Positions 13,001 to 23,185 of a DNA stretch of 64,000 nt are shown piece after piece. Each line of letters starts with the position of its first letter. Within the stretch, counting starts at the first letter, position 1. Below the pieces are notes generated by a model that saw nothing but the letters and a program-made list of their open reading frames with translations, had not been told where the DNA came from and did no database searches. Where the stretch lies: NCBI RefSeq assembly GCF_963576615.1, contig NC_088711.1, positions 12,137,869 through 12,201,868 of the forward strand, in the 5' to 3' direction. This stretch comes from Watersipora subatra (lineage: Eukaryota; Bryozoa; Gymnolaemata; Cheilostomatida; Watersiporidae). The translations under genes and the position numbers were made by a program.

Positions 13001-14194
13001 CAACTGTCATCTGATATGTTGTCTGTGTATTATCAGGTCTTGGGCTATCTGTAAGCTGCTTTACCATTTCCCTATATTGCTGGATGCTGCCACTGCTGCC
13101 GTTGCTCGTAAGGGTGACAAATTTCTTGCCAAATGGGCTGACATAATGACAGGTGAGTTTCTTTAACCCGGAGGCTTGTTACTTAAGTTTTGTCAGCAAA
13201 CTTTTTGTAGAAAATCCATTAAACCATAACTGCCACGAACAACTTTTATCGTATTTACTAGGTAAATCAGACATGCTGATTCCGATTTTGTAATCAAAAT
13301 AAAGATTAGGCCACTAACTTTCAGAGTAATGAAGGATTTTTTATAGCGTTTTAATATCGGTCTCGAAAACAACACGATCGGCATAACAAGCTCCGCCCAT
13401 AAATACTTGACGTAACCTAGCTTTTTAGGAATAGAAGTTACGTAGGGATGTTTAGACCGATTTAGAATAATAGAGATGGGTGTTTTAAAATCCATTAATA
13501 TCTAAATTCAGCTTTAAAAATAATATCAGTCTTTTCTGAAAGGTAGATAAGCTATTTAGCATTGCATATTTAAAAAGCGCGATAACAATGCTAGCTCGTG
13601 ATAAAACCGCGCTTTTTGAGCTCACTTTTCTCGGCGTCCAGCCCATTTAAACGTCATGTAACAAGCTGCGAGCAATTTTAAATAGTTTATATCCTTTTCA
13701 TAAAAAACTGAAACTATTTTACAGGCTGGATTTAGATAATAATGGGTTTTAAGACACCCATCTCTATTATTCTAAATCGGACTAAACATTCCTAACTTCC
13801 GTTCCCTGAAAAAGCTAGGTTTCGTCACGTATTTATGGGCGGAGCTTGTAATGCCGATTGTGTTGTTTTCGAAACGGATATTGAAACGCTTTAAAAAAGC
13901 CTAAATGACTTTGAAGGTTAGTGGACTAATCTTTATTTTGAGTACAAAATCGGAATCAGCGTGTCTGATTTACCTAGTAAATACGATAAAAGTTGTTCGT
14001 GACAGTTATGGTTTAACTTGTGTCAATATCTCCGTTTCATGCTGCTCTCTTTTGCGTACCTTTCAGGTCGAGTTCCTAAGATACATCTGCTAAAGCCTGA
14101 ATTCGTGATAGTGATAACTGCAGAGCTTTTTATTCTCATCTGGAAGAAGTTAACTGGTCAGCCTCTCAAGAAAAATGCCAAAAAGAAAAATTGA
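1023..14194 (+). CDS. geranylgeranyl reductase-family FAD-dependent oxidoreductase (10 exons seen, 5' partial)
   Basis: Exons: 1023-1098, 1425-1573 (or 1404-1573), 2823-2959, 5899-6010, 6296-6455, 9857-10039, 10703-10792, 11350-11494, 13037-13152, 14067-14194. All junctions are GT-AG and in phase. They give 431 residues plus stop, without the initiating exon. Residues 12-18 (VGAGPAG) form the GxGxxG dinucleotide-binding turn. CLLLEKKKFPRDKYCGDAVC (about 32-51) is the family's conserved second block. GDAAGMIDPMTGEGI (292-306) is the second FAD-binding motif and is split by intron 7. Family members use NAD(P)H or ferredoxin to reduce isoprenoid double bonds, as in chlorophyll, tocopherol or archaeal lipid synthesis. 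The animal substrate is unknown to me. The C-terminus has one hydrophobic stretch (about 402-415) and ends KKKN, which fits a dilysine ER signal. This suggests ER membrane attachment, an inference. The closest enzyme type could also be called an FAD_binding_3 monooxygenase-like protein. Confidence 0.86.
1578..2590. repeat. 30-bp minisatellite, about 33 copies, in intron 2 of the reductase gene
   Basis: The unit is GCAACCTCTGTTAGTTATGT followed by GTGTGTAAAT. It begins five bases inside the intron, so the first unit overlaps the exon 2 donor (GTGAGC at 1574). A CCATTT variant recurs at 1855, 1945, 2035, 2125, 2305 (as CCATTC), 2395 and 2485. This is a 90-bp higher-order period of three units, with one skipped beat. 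Because 30 is divisible by 3 and the unit lacks stops in some frames, it makes long spurious reading frames on both strands (319 and 403 codons), which I do not regard as genes. Confidence 0.95.
3192..5341. mobile_element. pogo/Tigger-like nonautonomous element, family A, in intron 3
   Basis: The termini are inverted: CAGTAGATGCTCCTAAACGT at the left and the complement of a CAGTAAACGCTCCTATAACG type end at the right. TA lies directly outside each end, the target duplication typical of the Tc1/mariner-pogo group. The right end carries three tandem copies of a 16-bp unit (TATAGGAGGTGTACGT) from about 5278. The interior is noncoding and includes a SINE-like segment. Related copies: 10103-10620, 35869-37110, 47338-48264. 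Confidence 0.75.
4575..4740 (+). repeat. tRNA-derived SINE-like segment
   Basis: It contains a tRNA-like internal promoter: an A-box-like TCGTTAGTAGACT, then a B-box-like GAGTTGAAATCC at about 4648. A 3' part ending in GGACAGACGAACGACGG follows. The same arrangement occurs in reverse at 16650-16790. It lies inside the family A element. It is probably a degenerate copy and could be an internal part of that transposon rather than a separate insertion. Confidence 0.45.
6800..7376. repeat. 16-bp minisatellite with a splice-donor-like unit, intron 5
   Basis: About 35 tandem copies of a unit close to GTGAGTGYGCCCTCTA. Each copy carries GTGAGT preceded by CTA, close to a donor consensus. Units differ at the GTG/GCG position and by occasional single changes. 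It lies about 340 bp after the true exon 5 donor at 6456 and ends 40 bp before a hAT-like insertion. Confidence 0.93.
7921..7969. mobile_element. 49-bp TIR-only hAT-type MITE with 8-bp target duplication
   Basis: It consists almost only of two inverted ends (AATGATATACAGCCCCC and its complement) around about 14 bp. GTTTTAAC flanks it on both sides (7913-7920 and 7970-7977). The homologous position in the 39317-40449 element reads GGGGTTTTACCCA, a single uninterrupted site, which supports insertion. A longer relative with the same ends is at 45899-46135. Confidence 0.8.
8007..8884. mobile_element. foldback element with about 130-bp inverted ends
   Basis: The arms start AGGTTGACTTGCAACAAAAT and reach to about 8140. 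The complementary arm runs from about 8755 to 8884. TTAA (or TTTAA) flanks both ends, at 8003-8006 and 8885-8888. The sister Tigger-like copy near 39700 lacks the insertion. TTAA duplication is known for piggyBac elements, but the tip does not start with CC, so the superfamily is uncertain. A one-sided relative is at 36301-36480. Confidence 0.78.
10103..10620. mobile_element. truncated family A pogo/Tigger-like copy, intron 6
   Basis: The left end CAGCAGACGCTCGTACAACG follows a TA. The next 500 bp match the left parts of the copies at 3192 and 35869 (for example the GTAAAATACTTGTAAATTGC block and the ACGTTAAG stretch). No right inverted end is found before exon 7 at 10703, so the copy is 3' truncated. 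Confidence 0.6.
11654..12589. mobile_element. hAT-superfamily nonautonomous element with perfect 8-bp duplication, intron 8
   Basis: The terminal inverted repeat is TAGAGCTGGAACG at the left and CGTTCCAGCTCTA at the right. The direct repeat GTTACTAC occupies 11646-11653 and 12590-12597 exactly. Subterminal segments are GC-rich and complementary (CGGGTC/GACCCG motifs), unlike the AT-rich middle. At 936 bp with no long frame it must depend on a transposase elsewhere. Confidence 0.88.
13219..14016. mobile_element. long inverted-repeat (foldback) element, last intron of the reductase gene
   Basis: The left arm (about 13219-13495) and right arm (about 13740-14016) are inverted copies of roughly 275 bp around a 245-bp loop. 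The outer tips are TTAAACCATAAC and GTTATGGTTTAA. Shared blocks include AGCTCCGCCCATAAATAC and its complement. The right tip ends 50 bp before the exon 10 acceptor at 14067. I see no clear target duplication. Confidence 0.85.
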
Positions 14195-14695
14195 AACTTT
14201 CAAATAATCGTCAGCAACTCCCAATTCCATCAATCAACTTTTGCTTGACTTTTTTAGCCTGATTCAACTTTGTTTATACAGTCTAATAGGCCCTTTGTTT
14301 ATTTCTACATAGCATAGTCTACAAGCTGTTTTGTGACTTTGGGTGATGCCCTGATGCGTAAGTTTTAACATGCACACACGGCTACCACTCATTATCTATG
14401 GCTTTAACAAACATTCCGCTGATGACATTAAGTGCTGTTTTGGCTACTCTATTTTTGCCACTCGCCGTGAAAACTAACTCCTTGCCATCAACAATCATTT
14501 TTATGATTATTCTCAAATGATTTAATCAACATACACTGAGCTAACTGGTTAAATTGCATAATTTCGTAACAAACAAAGAATACACCAGTAATAACTAACT
14601 CTTCTACACAAATAATCTCTAGTTTACTACATTCAGTGGTTTCTTCATATACATCTACATATAGAAAGTCATTTTTCCCTAGTTATTTCGCTTCG
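14195..14695. other. convergent 3' region shared by two genes
   Basis: This is a 501-bp gap between the stop of the reductase gene (+) and the stop of the SLC46-like gene (-). It must hold both 3' untranslated regions. An ATTAAA hexamer for the minus-strand gene lies at 14521-14526. No clear AATAAA was found for the plus-strand gene. Confidence 0.5.
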
Positions 14696-17600
14696 CTAGT
14701 AGCCATACGAAGCTTGTTGTGTTGGTCTGAGGCCATCATTCTCGGGTTGTTCCATAAATGGTTCTTGTTCAACTTGGTATGATTCGCTGTCTCTATGGTC
14801 TGAATCAGGAGAGCCATACCGCTGTTGGCTGGAGGCCACAGCTTCCTCGTATTGCAAGCTTGTGAACTCCTGAGTGTCAAAGTTCGCTGATTGCTTGTTA
14901 TTAAAATCGTTGTTAGTTACTCGTACAGTCAGTGGTTCCTTCTTGATTCCAATATTTTCCATGAACGGTGACTTGTACTTGCGAGCTACCCAAAATATAA
15001 CTACAAATACTCCAACATTAACCACAGCTTCTAGTATAAAGGCAAAGCCCTTCCAAAGGTGAACAGCGGCACCATAAACTGATGTGAAGATCAGTGCTCC
15101 AAGAAGTCCTGCTATCGTTTCACCAAACGCTGAGAGCCCAAAGATTTTGCCGACCTCATCTTCGGTGATGAGTTTGCTAAGCACTGACTTGAGGGCAGGA
15201 ACAAACATGGATGAGACTATCATCATGGGAAGTCCCAAGAAGACCATCCAGTCTTGCGAGGAGAATGATGACCAGACCATCTGCAGGACTTTAAATGCAA
15301 CAGCTGAGAGGACAAGGGAGAAGTCAGGCACGTTGAAACGGCCAGAAAGAATGGGCAAAAGCAGAATAGTTCCTAAACCTGAAAATATACAATATTTACC
15401 TTATATTACTAATATTTCCGATATGACTAATATTTTCATTGCAAAGTGAGAATCATTGGTTATAGAATTTCAAAGCCAGCTCTTCACTTAACAATTCTGT
15501 TTTGCAGGTTTAATATTTACAATGCGTGGTATTTGGGTCTGCATAGATCGGGTACAACCAAAGTGCCCAATACGTGTGAACTGCCCAAAGATCTGAGCTA
15601 TTTATTCGTTTGCTTCGATTTATTCAAAGTTTAGTTGTAGTTCTAAATGCATTGATTTGAACATTGTAATCTAATCTGTTAAGATTTTTTGTCCTAGCAT
15701 TTTCTTAAAACTGTTAAAAATGTACATTAGGGCTGAATCGCCGAATAAACTTACCTCATTCTACATGATCGAGCCACTACACAAAGACATAGATTAGCAA
15801 ATACTCGTTGCTCTTACGAAACTGTCCCAATAGAACAGAATTCAATGCACTTCAATTACACAACTTCACCCTATCCAGTGCGTGGCTATACATATCTAGG
15901 GTTTGCTGCATGCAATCCTAACACGGCTAAGGAAAGAATCATACCAGTGGGTTGTAAATCAATGGTAAAGGTAGCTATCACCAGCTACTTCAGTTCTATT
16001 AACTTCATGCTGAGGCTGTCTTTCGCGATGTATTATGAGCCCATCTTAGTTTTGTATCGAGATGAGTCTAGTTTTTAGCATTTTGTGTGCGGTTCATGAA
16101 ATCTGACATTCAAATTACGTGTGTTGATAAAAATCTTTGAAACCATGGAAAATATTACTTGTCATATGACCTCCTGAAATGACGTGATAATGTGGTGTCA
16201 CGTTTTGAAAACACAATGTTTCATACAATTTTAAAAATAGTTCTTAGAAAACTCAGTAGTTAAAGTAAAAGTGATTTTATTTTGACTGTTACATGTAGAT
16301 ACTTAATTAGTTGTGAGTGTGATTTTTTATTGTTTTAAGAGTACTAAACAGAAGGTTAGAGCATTACTTTGGAAGAACAAAGCATTCACTTTCCTCTCAA
16401 CAGAATTATAATGAAGTAGATAGCCTTAGGTATGACGTTATGCAACAAGAATCATAAAACCTTAATTATAATATGAGCTTTATATTATATTACTTTATAA
16501 TATAAAGCTGTATTTATTAATATATATAACTTTATAATATAAAGCTATATATATTAATATATATAGCTCTATATTATGTTAATATATTTTGAATTATTAT
16601 TTATGTTATATAAAACGTAAATAATATTATTTATATTAATTAAAGCAATATAATATGTCCGTCCATCTGTCCTAAGCCGTGGTTGAAGGAAAAGATTACA
16701 TCGTGCTGGATTCGAACTCCTAACATTTACCGTAAGCATATTCTACCAGCGTAATAGATGGTCCAGTTACACTCATTATTACATTAAATGGATAGTAACC
16801 TAAAATTTAAGCATTTTTATGATATAAAAGTTAATTATGTGACAATAGGAAGATATCAAATCATTTCGGGTCAATTGTTAAGATGAATCGGAAAATCATC
16901 AGAAGTTGAAGGTTTGAAAATGAGATAAATGTAAACAAATTTGACTAGCAGCTAGTCGGCTTGGGCTCTTGTCAATGTATCAATCTAGATAGTTATTGTT
17001 GAAAATTATTGAAATCATAAAAACTCAATCACAATCATCTGAAGACAAAGGAGTTCTGTCATGTGTGCACGCTAAAGCTATTCAGTGACAATTGAGAGTT
17101 GTCAGTGCAGAAGGCGACAATCTCGCTCCCATCACCACCCAGTCATCCTATATTAATGAATTTCATTGCAAGAGTCACATAGTAATTTTTTGTTTTTATA
17201 ATAAATCAATATGTAAACTAGCCAAAGAACGATTACACATGTGCTGGAGCAGAACATCCTTTTACCTGATGCAAAAGAGCCTCCGGCAAGATAATATCCA
17301 TACTTGGAAGCGTTCCACCAAAGTGGTTTATGACGCACATACAGCATGGTAATATCAAACTCCCCCCAAAGGCAGGCCTGATGCAAGGCAATGCATGTTA
17401 ATATTAATGCAATGTATAGTCGCTTTCTTTCCTCTCGTGGTTTGGCAATCACCTGCCATGTTTCCACCAAATACGTTGGTCTGACTGCAATATAAGTACA
17501 TGCATGTTTACAGCGAGAGCTCATTGGGTGACTCGTTACATCAGAACAGCGCTGAGCAGCACTACATTTTTTTATTGTTCAAAAAAAATTGAGCGTGAAC

Positions 17601-20600
17601 AGCTGTTGTCTTGCCCTATACTTTGGTAAACACTCAAGTCATTTGATTTGTTTAACGGAGAAATGTACAGGAAATGGCAAGTGAGAACAGTATAAAGAAC
17701 CTGAGAGGTTGTACTCACACAATAGGACGGTAGTAGACTTGTCAGACAAGCTATCTTGTAGAAAGGTAACAATAACAATGATGGATAGACAGTTAATAAG
17801 AAGTGCGAATATCAAAATGTTCCGCACCAGCGTTGCTTCAATCATCAAACCGACAATCAAAGAGCCAAGAAACTGCCCGAAGAACATCATAGCCATTAGA
17901 CGACCGAGTCTGTTTGTTCGTTCAGATATTTCTAAAGACATGACCAGAGCAAGCATGTTTTACACATTCACAAACAAAGAGATGTAGAGGCGTGTGGGCT
18001 TAAATTATGTCTTTCCTCTTTGCTAGTTTATTAGTGAACAATTATAGATTATAGATACACAGCCAAGTCGCGTGCTGAAAGATATGTGTACTTCCTTTAT
18101 TTACCCAATGTTAGCTTGAGATGGGGAAAAATAAAGCATAAAAACTCCCAAGAGAGCCATAAGAGGCTCAAATACAAATTAATAAAATTCCAGAGGTGAA
18201 TAGCTAACCACATAGCGTTGGTTTAAGCGGTAGCATAAAAGAACCTTCTGACTGCAGTCATACCTCGACATACGAGTGCCCCAACATGCGAGAAAATCGA
18301 TACACAAGCCAGATTTTGAGTGAGTTTCTTTCTTGAGATACGACTAATCCTCAAGCATACGAGCTGGTTTTTGAGTGGCCACTATATGGCCAAGGATGCA
18401 AGAGGCCGTTTTCGTTAACACCATTACTCCGTTTTTCTCCTCGAATCAGTTTGAAAAAAGGTTTTAAAAAGTTTGTATAAAAGTTATAGTGAATGCAAAA
18501 CGAAAATGCCAAACCGGAAAAAGATTACAGAAAATTAAGACAACAAAAAGAAAGTGAGTTTAGTAAAAGATTAAAACTTAACAGTGAGTGTGTGTTTAGT
18601 AAGCAGTGAGTGTGTGTTTAGTAAGCAGAGAGTGTGTGTTTAGTAAGCAGTGAGTGTGTGTTTAGTAAGCAGTGAGTGTGTGTTTAGTAAGCAGAGAGTG
18701 TGTGTTTAGTAAGCAGTGAGTGTGTGTTTAGTAAGCAGTGAGTGTGTGTTTAGTGAGCAGTGAGTGTGTGTTTAGTGAGCAGTGAGTGTGTGTTTAGTAA
18801 GCAGTGAGTGTGTGTTTAGTAAGCAGTGAGTGTGTGTTTAGTAAGCAGTGAGTGTGTGTTTAGTAAGCAGTGAGTGTGTGTTTAGTAAGCAGTAAGTGTG
18901 TGTTTAGTAAGCAGTGAGTGTGTGTTTAGTAAGCAGTGAGTGTGTGTTTAGTGAGCAGTGAGTGTGTGTTTAGTAAGCAGTGAGTGTGTGTTTAGTAAGC
19001 AGTGAGTGTGTGTTTAGTAAGCAGTGAGTGTGTGTTTAGTAAGCAGTGAGTGTGTGTTTAGTGAGCAGTGAGTGTGTGTTTAGTGAGCAGTGAGTGTGTG
19101 TTTAGTAAGCAGTGAGTGTGTGTTTAGTAAGCAGTGAGTGTGTGTTTAGTAAGCAGTGAGTGTGTGTTTAGTAAGCAGTGAGTGTGTGTTTAGTAAGCAG
19201 TGAGTGTGTGTTTAGTAAGCAGTAAGTGTGTGTTTAGTAAGCAGTGAGTGTGTGTTTAGTAAGCAGTGAGTGTGTGTTTAGTGAGCAGTGAGTGTGTGTT
19301 TAGTAAGCAGTGAGTGTGTGTTTAGTAAGCAGTGAGTGTGTGTTTAGTAAGCAGTGAGTGTGTGTTTAGTACGCTAAATTCGTGTAAATTAAATTCATAG
19401 CTTATGTTACCTAGCATCACAAAAGTATAGTGTACCGAACACATTGCTATCTCTTAGGCCGTTATTAGCCACTACATCTGCCTCAAATGTAAAAACTTAC
19501 ATTAGTGTATATAGTATTGTTACATTTTATTGCCGATTTTAATAACTAAACAGGTATTTGTTACTTTTTTAATTGAATTACTACAACTAAAAACATATTT
19601 TTTTGCCATAATATCCTGTTTTATGCGGTTTTTTCATAGTATGGTAACGGATTAATTTGTACTTAGTTATTTTATATATGAAATAATGCCTTGAAATACG
19701 AGTAAATTGACATACATGCTCGGTCCCAGAACGCATTAGGCTCGCATGTCGAGGTATGGCTGTATAGTCAAATTTGTACAGACAAAACTATGCAGTCATT
19801 ACTACTTGTACTAACACAAGCTAACTAAACAGAAATCTATATAACATTGCTCTCTCCTTTGCAATGAAATATATAAAACATTGCTCTCTCCTTTCAGTCA
19901 TAAAATGTGTATTCTCAATAGTACTAAGGCAATGTGCGTAATTTTTCCTCTAAAACTATTATTATCACTAATAATATCAGATATGCATAACTATAATCTC
20001 CGGCTAGTCGTAGTTGGGAGGTTTACTAATATCACTACTATGTGAAGGTTGAATTTGAAATGAGGAGTGTAAGTCTCTGTTTGTCAACACTAACCACTCA
20101 CCATAAATATATAACCATAACCAAGAAAACACCATAAATATATAACCTATAACAGTTTGTTTGCGAATAAAGGACTGACAAGGGAATAGAATAATATCGA
20201 ATTACAAAAACTTTGATTAGTTGCAACAAGATGGTTGAATCATTCATCGACTGGAGGTAAATTGTTCAAGACAGCAAATCAATAGTCTACATGCACAAAC
20301 TTTGCAAGCCTATCTCAACATCATAACTAACATTCTCAGTAACTAGTATTTCTAGAATAATGTTCTGATCTGCATAGCTAACTGCAATGTAATAAATTAA
20401 ATTTAAGCTAATAAGTTAATAGAATATTATAAATTTCCTCAATATAATTTATATTGAGGAAATCAACAAGGACAATAATAATACATGTCACAGGTATACT
20501 TTATGGACAATCCATTGTATAATATATAAGAGTGAGCTCACCTACACACATGTATAATACATATTTGTACATATACAGATATATTTCTGTATACCCACAC

Positions 20601-22424
20601 ATAGCTATGCGTAATTGCGTATACATATGTATGTACATTTGTGTACAAGTATATGCATGTAGGTTTCCGCGGCTGCAATTTTCTATGCACTTTCAATAAA
20701 AATTCTAAAAAGTCAAGACATAGACTCAGCTCACCAAAACAGGTTTTTAGTTATTTGTAACTGTGAGTGTGCTGCAGTGATAGTTATAGACTCGAGACAT
20801 ATATAAATATTTCAACAAGAACACCAACCAGTCATATCAGTGATGTAACTATAGCCAGCCATCATGATGAGGCCCACTTCTCCAAACAGTCCCGACGCGA
20901 AGCCACCAGCGAGTATAAGTGAGTAGACGTCTACTCCATGAGCATAGCTGATCAGATAGAGGAGAAGAGAGAAGGCCATCCCGATGAACGGAAATAGTAT
21001 GGGCAGCTAAGGAAAAAATTAAAAAGTCAACTTGAATCTAAGTAATTTACATGATAAGATAACTTCAAGTAGGAAGTCATCATTCATTCAAAATTATGCA
21101 TAATTTATGGAGTCAGTTCCGTGTAAAGCTAGAATTACTTAATATGACAAAAGGGCATTACAAAATGAAAATCTTGAGACTTGACCTGTGCATTGGTAAT
21201 TGTGAATATACAATGAAATAAGACTTCAGGAAACCTATTCCTAGCATGTGTGGCAATAGCACCTAGCCCTACTCGTGTTATTACCCATATTTAACAAACA
21301 AGGTACTCAACACATAGAGCCATAGCAAGGTAGTCAATCTGAACTATACTAAGAGTCAAGGTCATCCGTCTGTCTGTCGCAACAGTTAGAGCTTAGGAAA
21401 AAGATTGCTTCATACGGGATTCAAGCCCACGACATTAGGCTCAGTGTCATCCTCCACCTTAGAGGGTTTATAATAGTTGTGCATATAGTTATTCTCTGTG
21501 TTTTATTGGTACACCTGACGATCTCTCACCGCACTCGTGATTTCCAGGGTACTAGTTTAATATTCAAATTTAATATTATTATTTAATTACTATTTAGCAT
21601 TATACATTTAGGCTATAGTATTATAATAATTTAATATTATAACATAATATTCATACTATAATATTTCTATTAATTTTAATTATTATTATTAAATATTACG
21701 GTGCTAGTTCAGATAAAAATGAATAACCAAATGCACATGCAGCCAACAACGAAATTTTAAAGTTTCCCTTATATCAAACAGTATTTATTGTAGTGGGTTA
21801 GTGTTCTTGATATGCTGGTTTACTATAGCATGACTCAACCTTTTTCATCCAAACAATTTGTAATTCTTCTACACAGAGGCTAATTAGCAACTTTCTGGAA
21901 AGTTCCTCGTAGACTGCTATACGAATTCAAATGTTGAACTAGAAATACTTAGTTTTGAACAAACGTAAATCATCAGCAAATTAGCTTTCATTTCCTAATA
22001 GACATGAGAAAAGGGTAACAAATATTCACTACTATGCACAAAGCTGGTAGTAATTAGTAAATGCTTTATCGACTTAGAATTTGCAGTACATTTTTGAACA
22101 TACAAATGCAATTACCTTTCTCCCAATATTGTCACTCCAGGCACCACAGAATAAGATGATCAGCAATGCAGGCAAAGACCGCATGAGTTTCAAGTAAACC
22201 AAAGAGTTGGCAGCATACTTTTGAACTGCATCTTCCAACGCAATACTTATCCTATCCTTATTTGTAGCTGTGCTGCAGTCAATCGTCAAATTTCCAGTAG
22301 AGCAGAGCGCCTCGTATATGTGAACCTTGATACTTGGTTCTATCATAGCATAGCAGATGTGATACAACATAGTAATGAGCTCCACCCAGAACGTCTTGGT
22401 ACACACAGCATTCTTGCAGTTCAT
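14696..22424 (-). CDS. SLC46-family (PCFT/HCP1-like) major facilitator transporter, 5 exons
   Basis: Exons in transcript order: 22424-22116, 21006-20829, 17931-17719, 17484-17266, 15378-14696. Junctions are GT-AG with phases 0,1,1,1, giving 533 residues. Exon 1 holds TM1, an extracellular loop with two Cys and an NLT sequon (a possible N-glycosylation site), and the MFS loop motif GAWSDNIGRK at the TM2-TM3 turn. Later exons give further membrane spans, with blocks such as SYITDMT (exon 2) followed by ERTNRLGRL (exon 3), and LYVRHKPLWW in exon 4. The SLC46 family includes the proton-coupled folate transporter and lysosomal SLC46A3. I cannot assign a substrate. The 90-residue hydrophilic tail, rich in Glu, Gln and Ser, is longer than in human relatives (about 460 residues). 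The start codon at 22424 sits two bases after a TCTCAG that looks like an acceptor, so a 5' noncoding exon, or a further coding one, may exist upstream. Confidence 0.88.
16465..16640. repeat. AT-rich palindromic tract
   Basis: TTTATAATATAAAGCT and its complements repeat in both orientations, together with runs of TATATTAATATATA. It lies in intron 4 of the SLC46-like gene and is probably a local low-complexity expansion. Confidence 0.6.
16650..16790 (-). repeat. tRNA-derived SINE-like copy
   Basis: Read on the minus strand it has an A-box-like TTACGCTGGTAGA followed about 30 bp later by GAGTTCGAATCCAGC, a near-perfect B box. A tail with GGACAGATGGACGGACATA follows. It is the best-preserved member of a family also seen at 4575-4740 and 21365-21480. 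It does not fold into an evident intact tRNA, so I call it SINE-like and not a tRNA gene. Confidence 0.6.
18255..19762. mobile_element. pogo/Tigger-like family C MITE, expanded by an internal minisatellite
   Basis: The left end is CAGTCATACCTCGACATACG and the right end, read in reverse, is CAGCCATACCTCGACATGCG. TA follows the right end, but the left flank reads TG, so the target duplication is imperfect. Outside the minisatellite it aligns with the 747-bp copy at 29394-30140. An ATGCC-type start followed by lysine-rich codons near 18508 resembles the beginning of a Tigger-type transposase but stops after about ten codons. It sits in intron 2 of the SLC46-like gene. Confidence 0.75.
18580..19372. 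repeat. 22-bp minisatellite inside the family C MITE
   Basis: About 35 copies of GTGAGTGTGTGTTTAGTAAG plus CA. The rare AGTAAGTG variant appears at 18891 and again at 19221, exactly 330 bp (15 units) apart. Flanking variants are in the same order, which indicates a block duplication within the array. The corresponding place in the sister MITE (about 29733-29752) has a single AAGTGTGTGTTTAGTAAA unit. Confidence 0.93.
20436..20466. repeat. short perfect palindrome
   Basis: TTTCCTCAATATAA is followed by its complement TTATATTGAGGAAA, a hairpin with almost no loop. It lies in intron 2 of the SLC46-like gene. Nothing else marks it as functional. Confidence 0.6.
21365..21480 (-). repeat. degenerate SINE-like copy
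   Basis: On the minus strand it has a GGCTTGAATCCC B-box-like segment, and the plus strand has TCCGTCTGTCTGTCGCAACA, similar to the tail of the copy at 16650-16790. It lies in intron 1 of the SLC46-like gene. Confidence 0.4.
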
Positions 22425-23145
22425 CGCTGAGAACAGATCAGTGAGGTGATAAACAAATTTTTTTGTTTAAATTAGCAATCGGGGAGCAGAAGACAATGTA
22501 TAGTAGTGAGCTACTGAATCTTTCAAGTAAAAGATGAATAATACATGTACTAGATTGTAATGACAATGTTGGTCAAAGAGAACTAAATGAGATGTTGGTG
22601 ATAAAGATAACTATTAATCACTTTAGCAGCACAACTATTAAATTAGTGTCTGAGGAATTCTCCTACCTGCTGCTTCTTGTCAGCCGGACAATGTTGCTAT
22701 CCCGGATGGTCTCTTGGCTTAGGATTAAATGCCTTCATTTAGCTAGCCAGTAAAATGTAAATCAATACATGCAGTGATCAATGTCGTCGAGCCTGTATGA
22801 GTTAATAGTAAATTGATGTTTCTGACTGCATTTGCCAAGCTATGCTCTAGTGCTTGTTAACTTCATTCTCTTCAAATCAATACCCAACACACATAGCCTT
22901 TGGGAAGGAATAGTGGATAAACAAATGATCATAATCAGATAAAAGGAACCTAGTAAGACTGATAACTAGCATAGGCTCCAACATGTATGTGCTATTTTCT
23001 GGATGCCAGTGCTAAGACAGTAAATGAATATATATACTTAACAAAAACTCCATGGCGACAATAATAAAACAGCTCCACTGTTGTCACTGTCATCAAATAC
23101 ATACATTGCAGATATCATATAAATATGGTATGCAGATATTGCATC

Positions 23146-23185
<40 letters not shown>

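Noticed and set aside
16650-16790. Candidate tRNA gene on the minus strand
   Set aside because: A-box and B-box-like sequences are present, but I cannot fold a credible acceptor stem or anticodon arm, and relatives occur elsewhere in the window. SINE is more likely.
18580-19372. CRISPR-like regular array
   Set aside because: The repeats are directly tandem with no unique spacers. It is a minisatellite in an animal intron.
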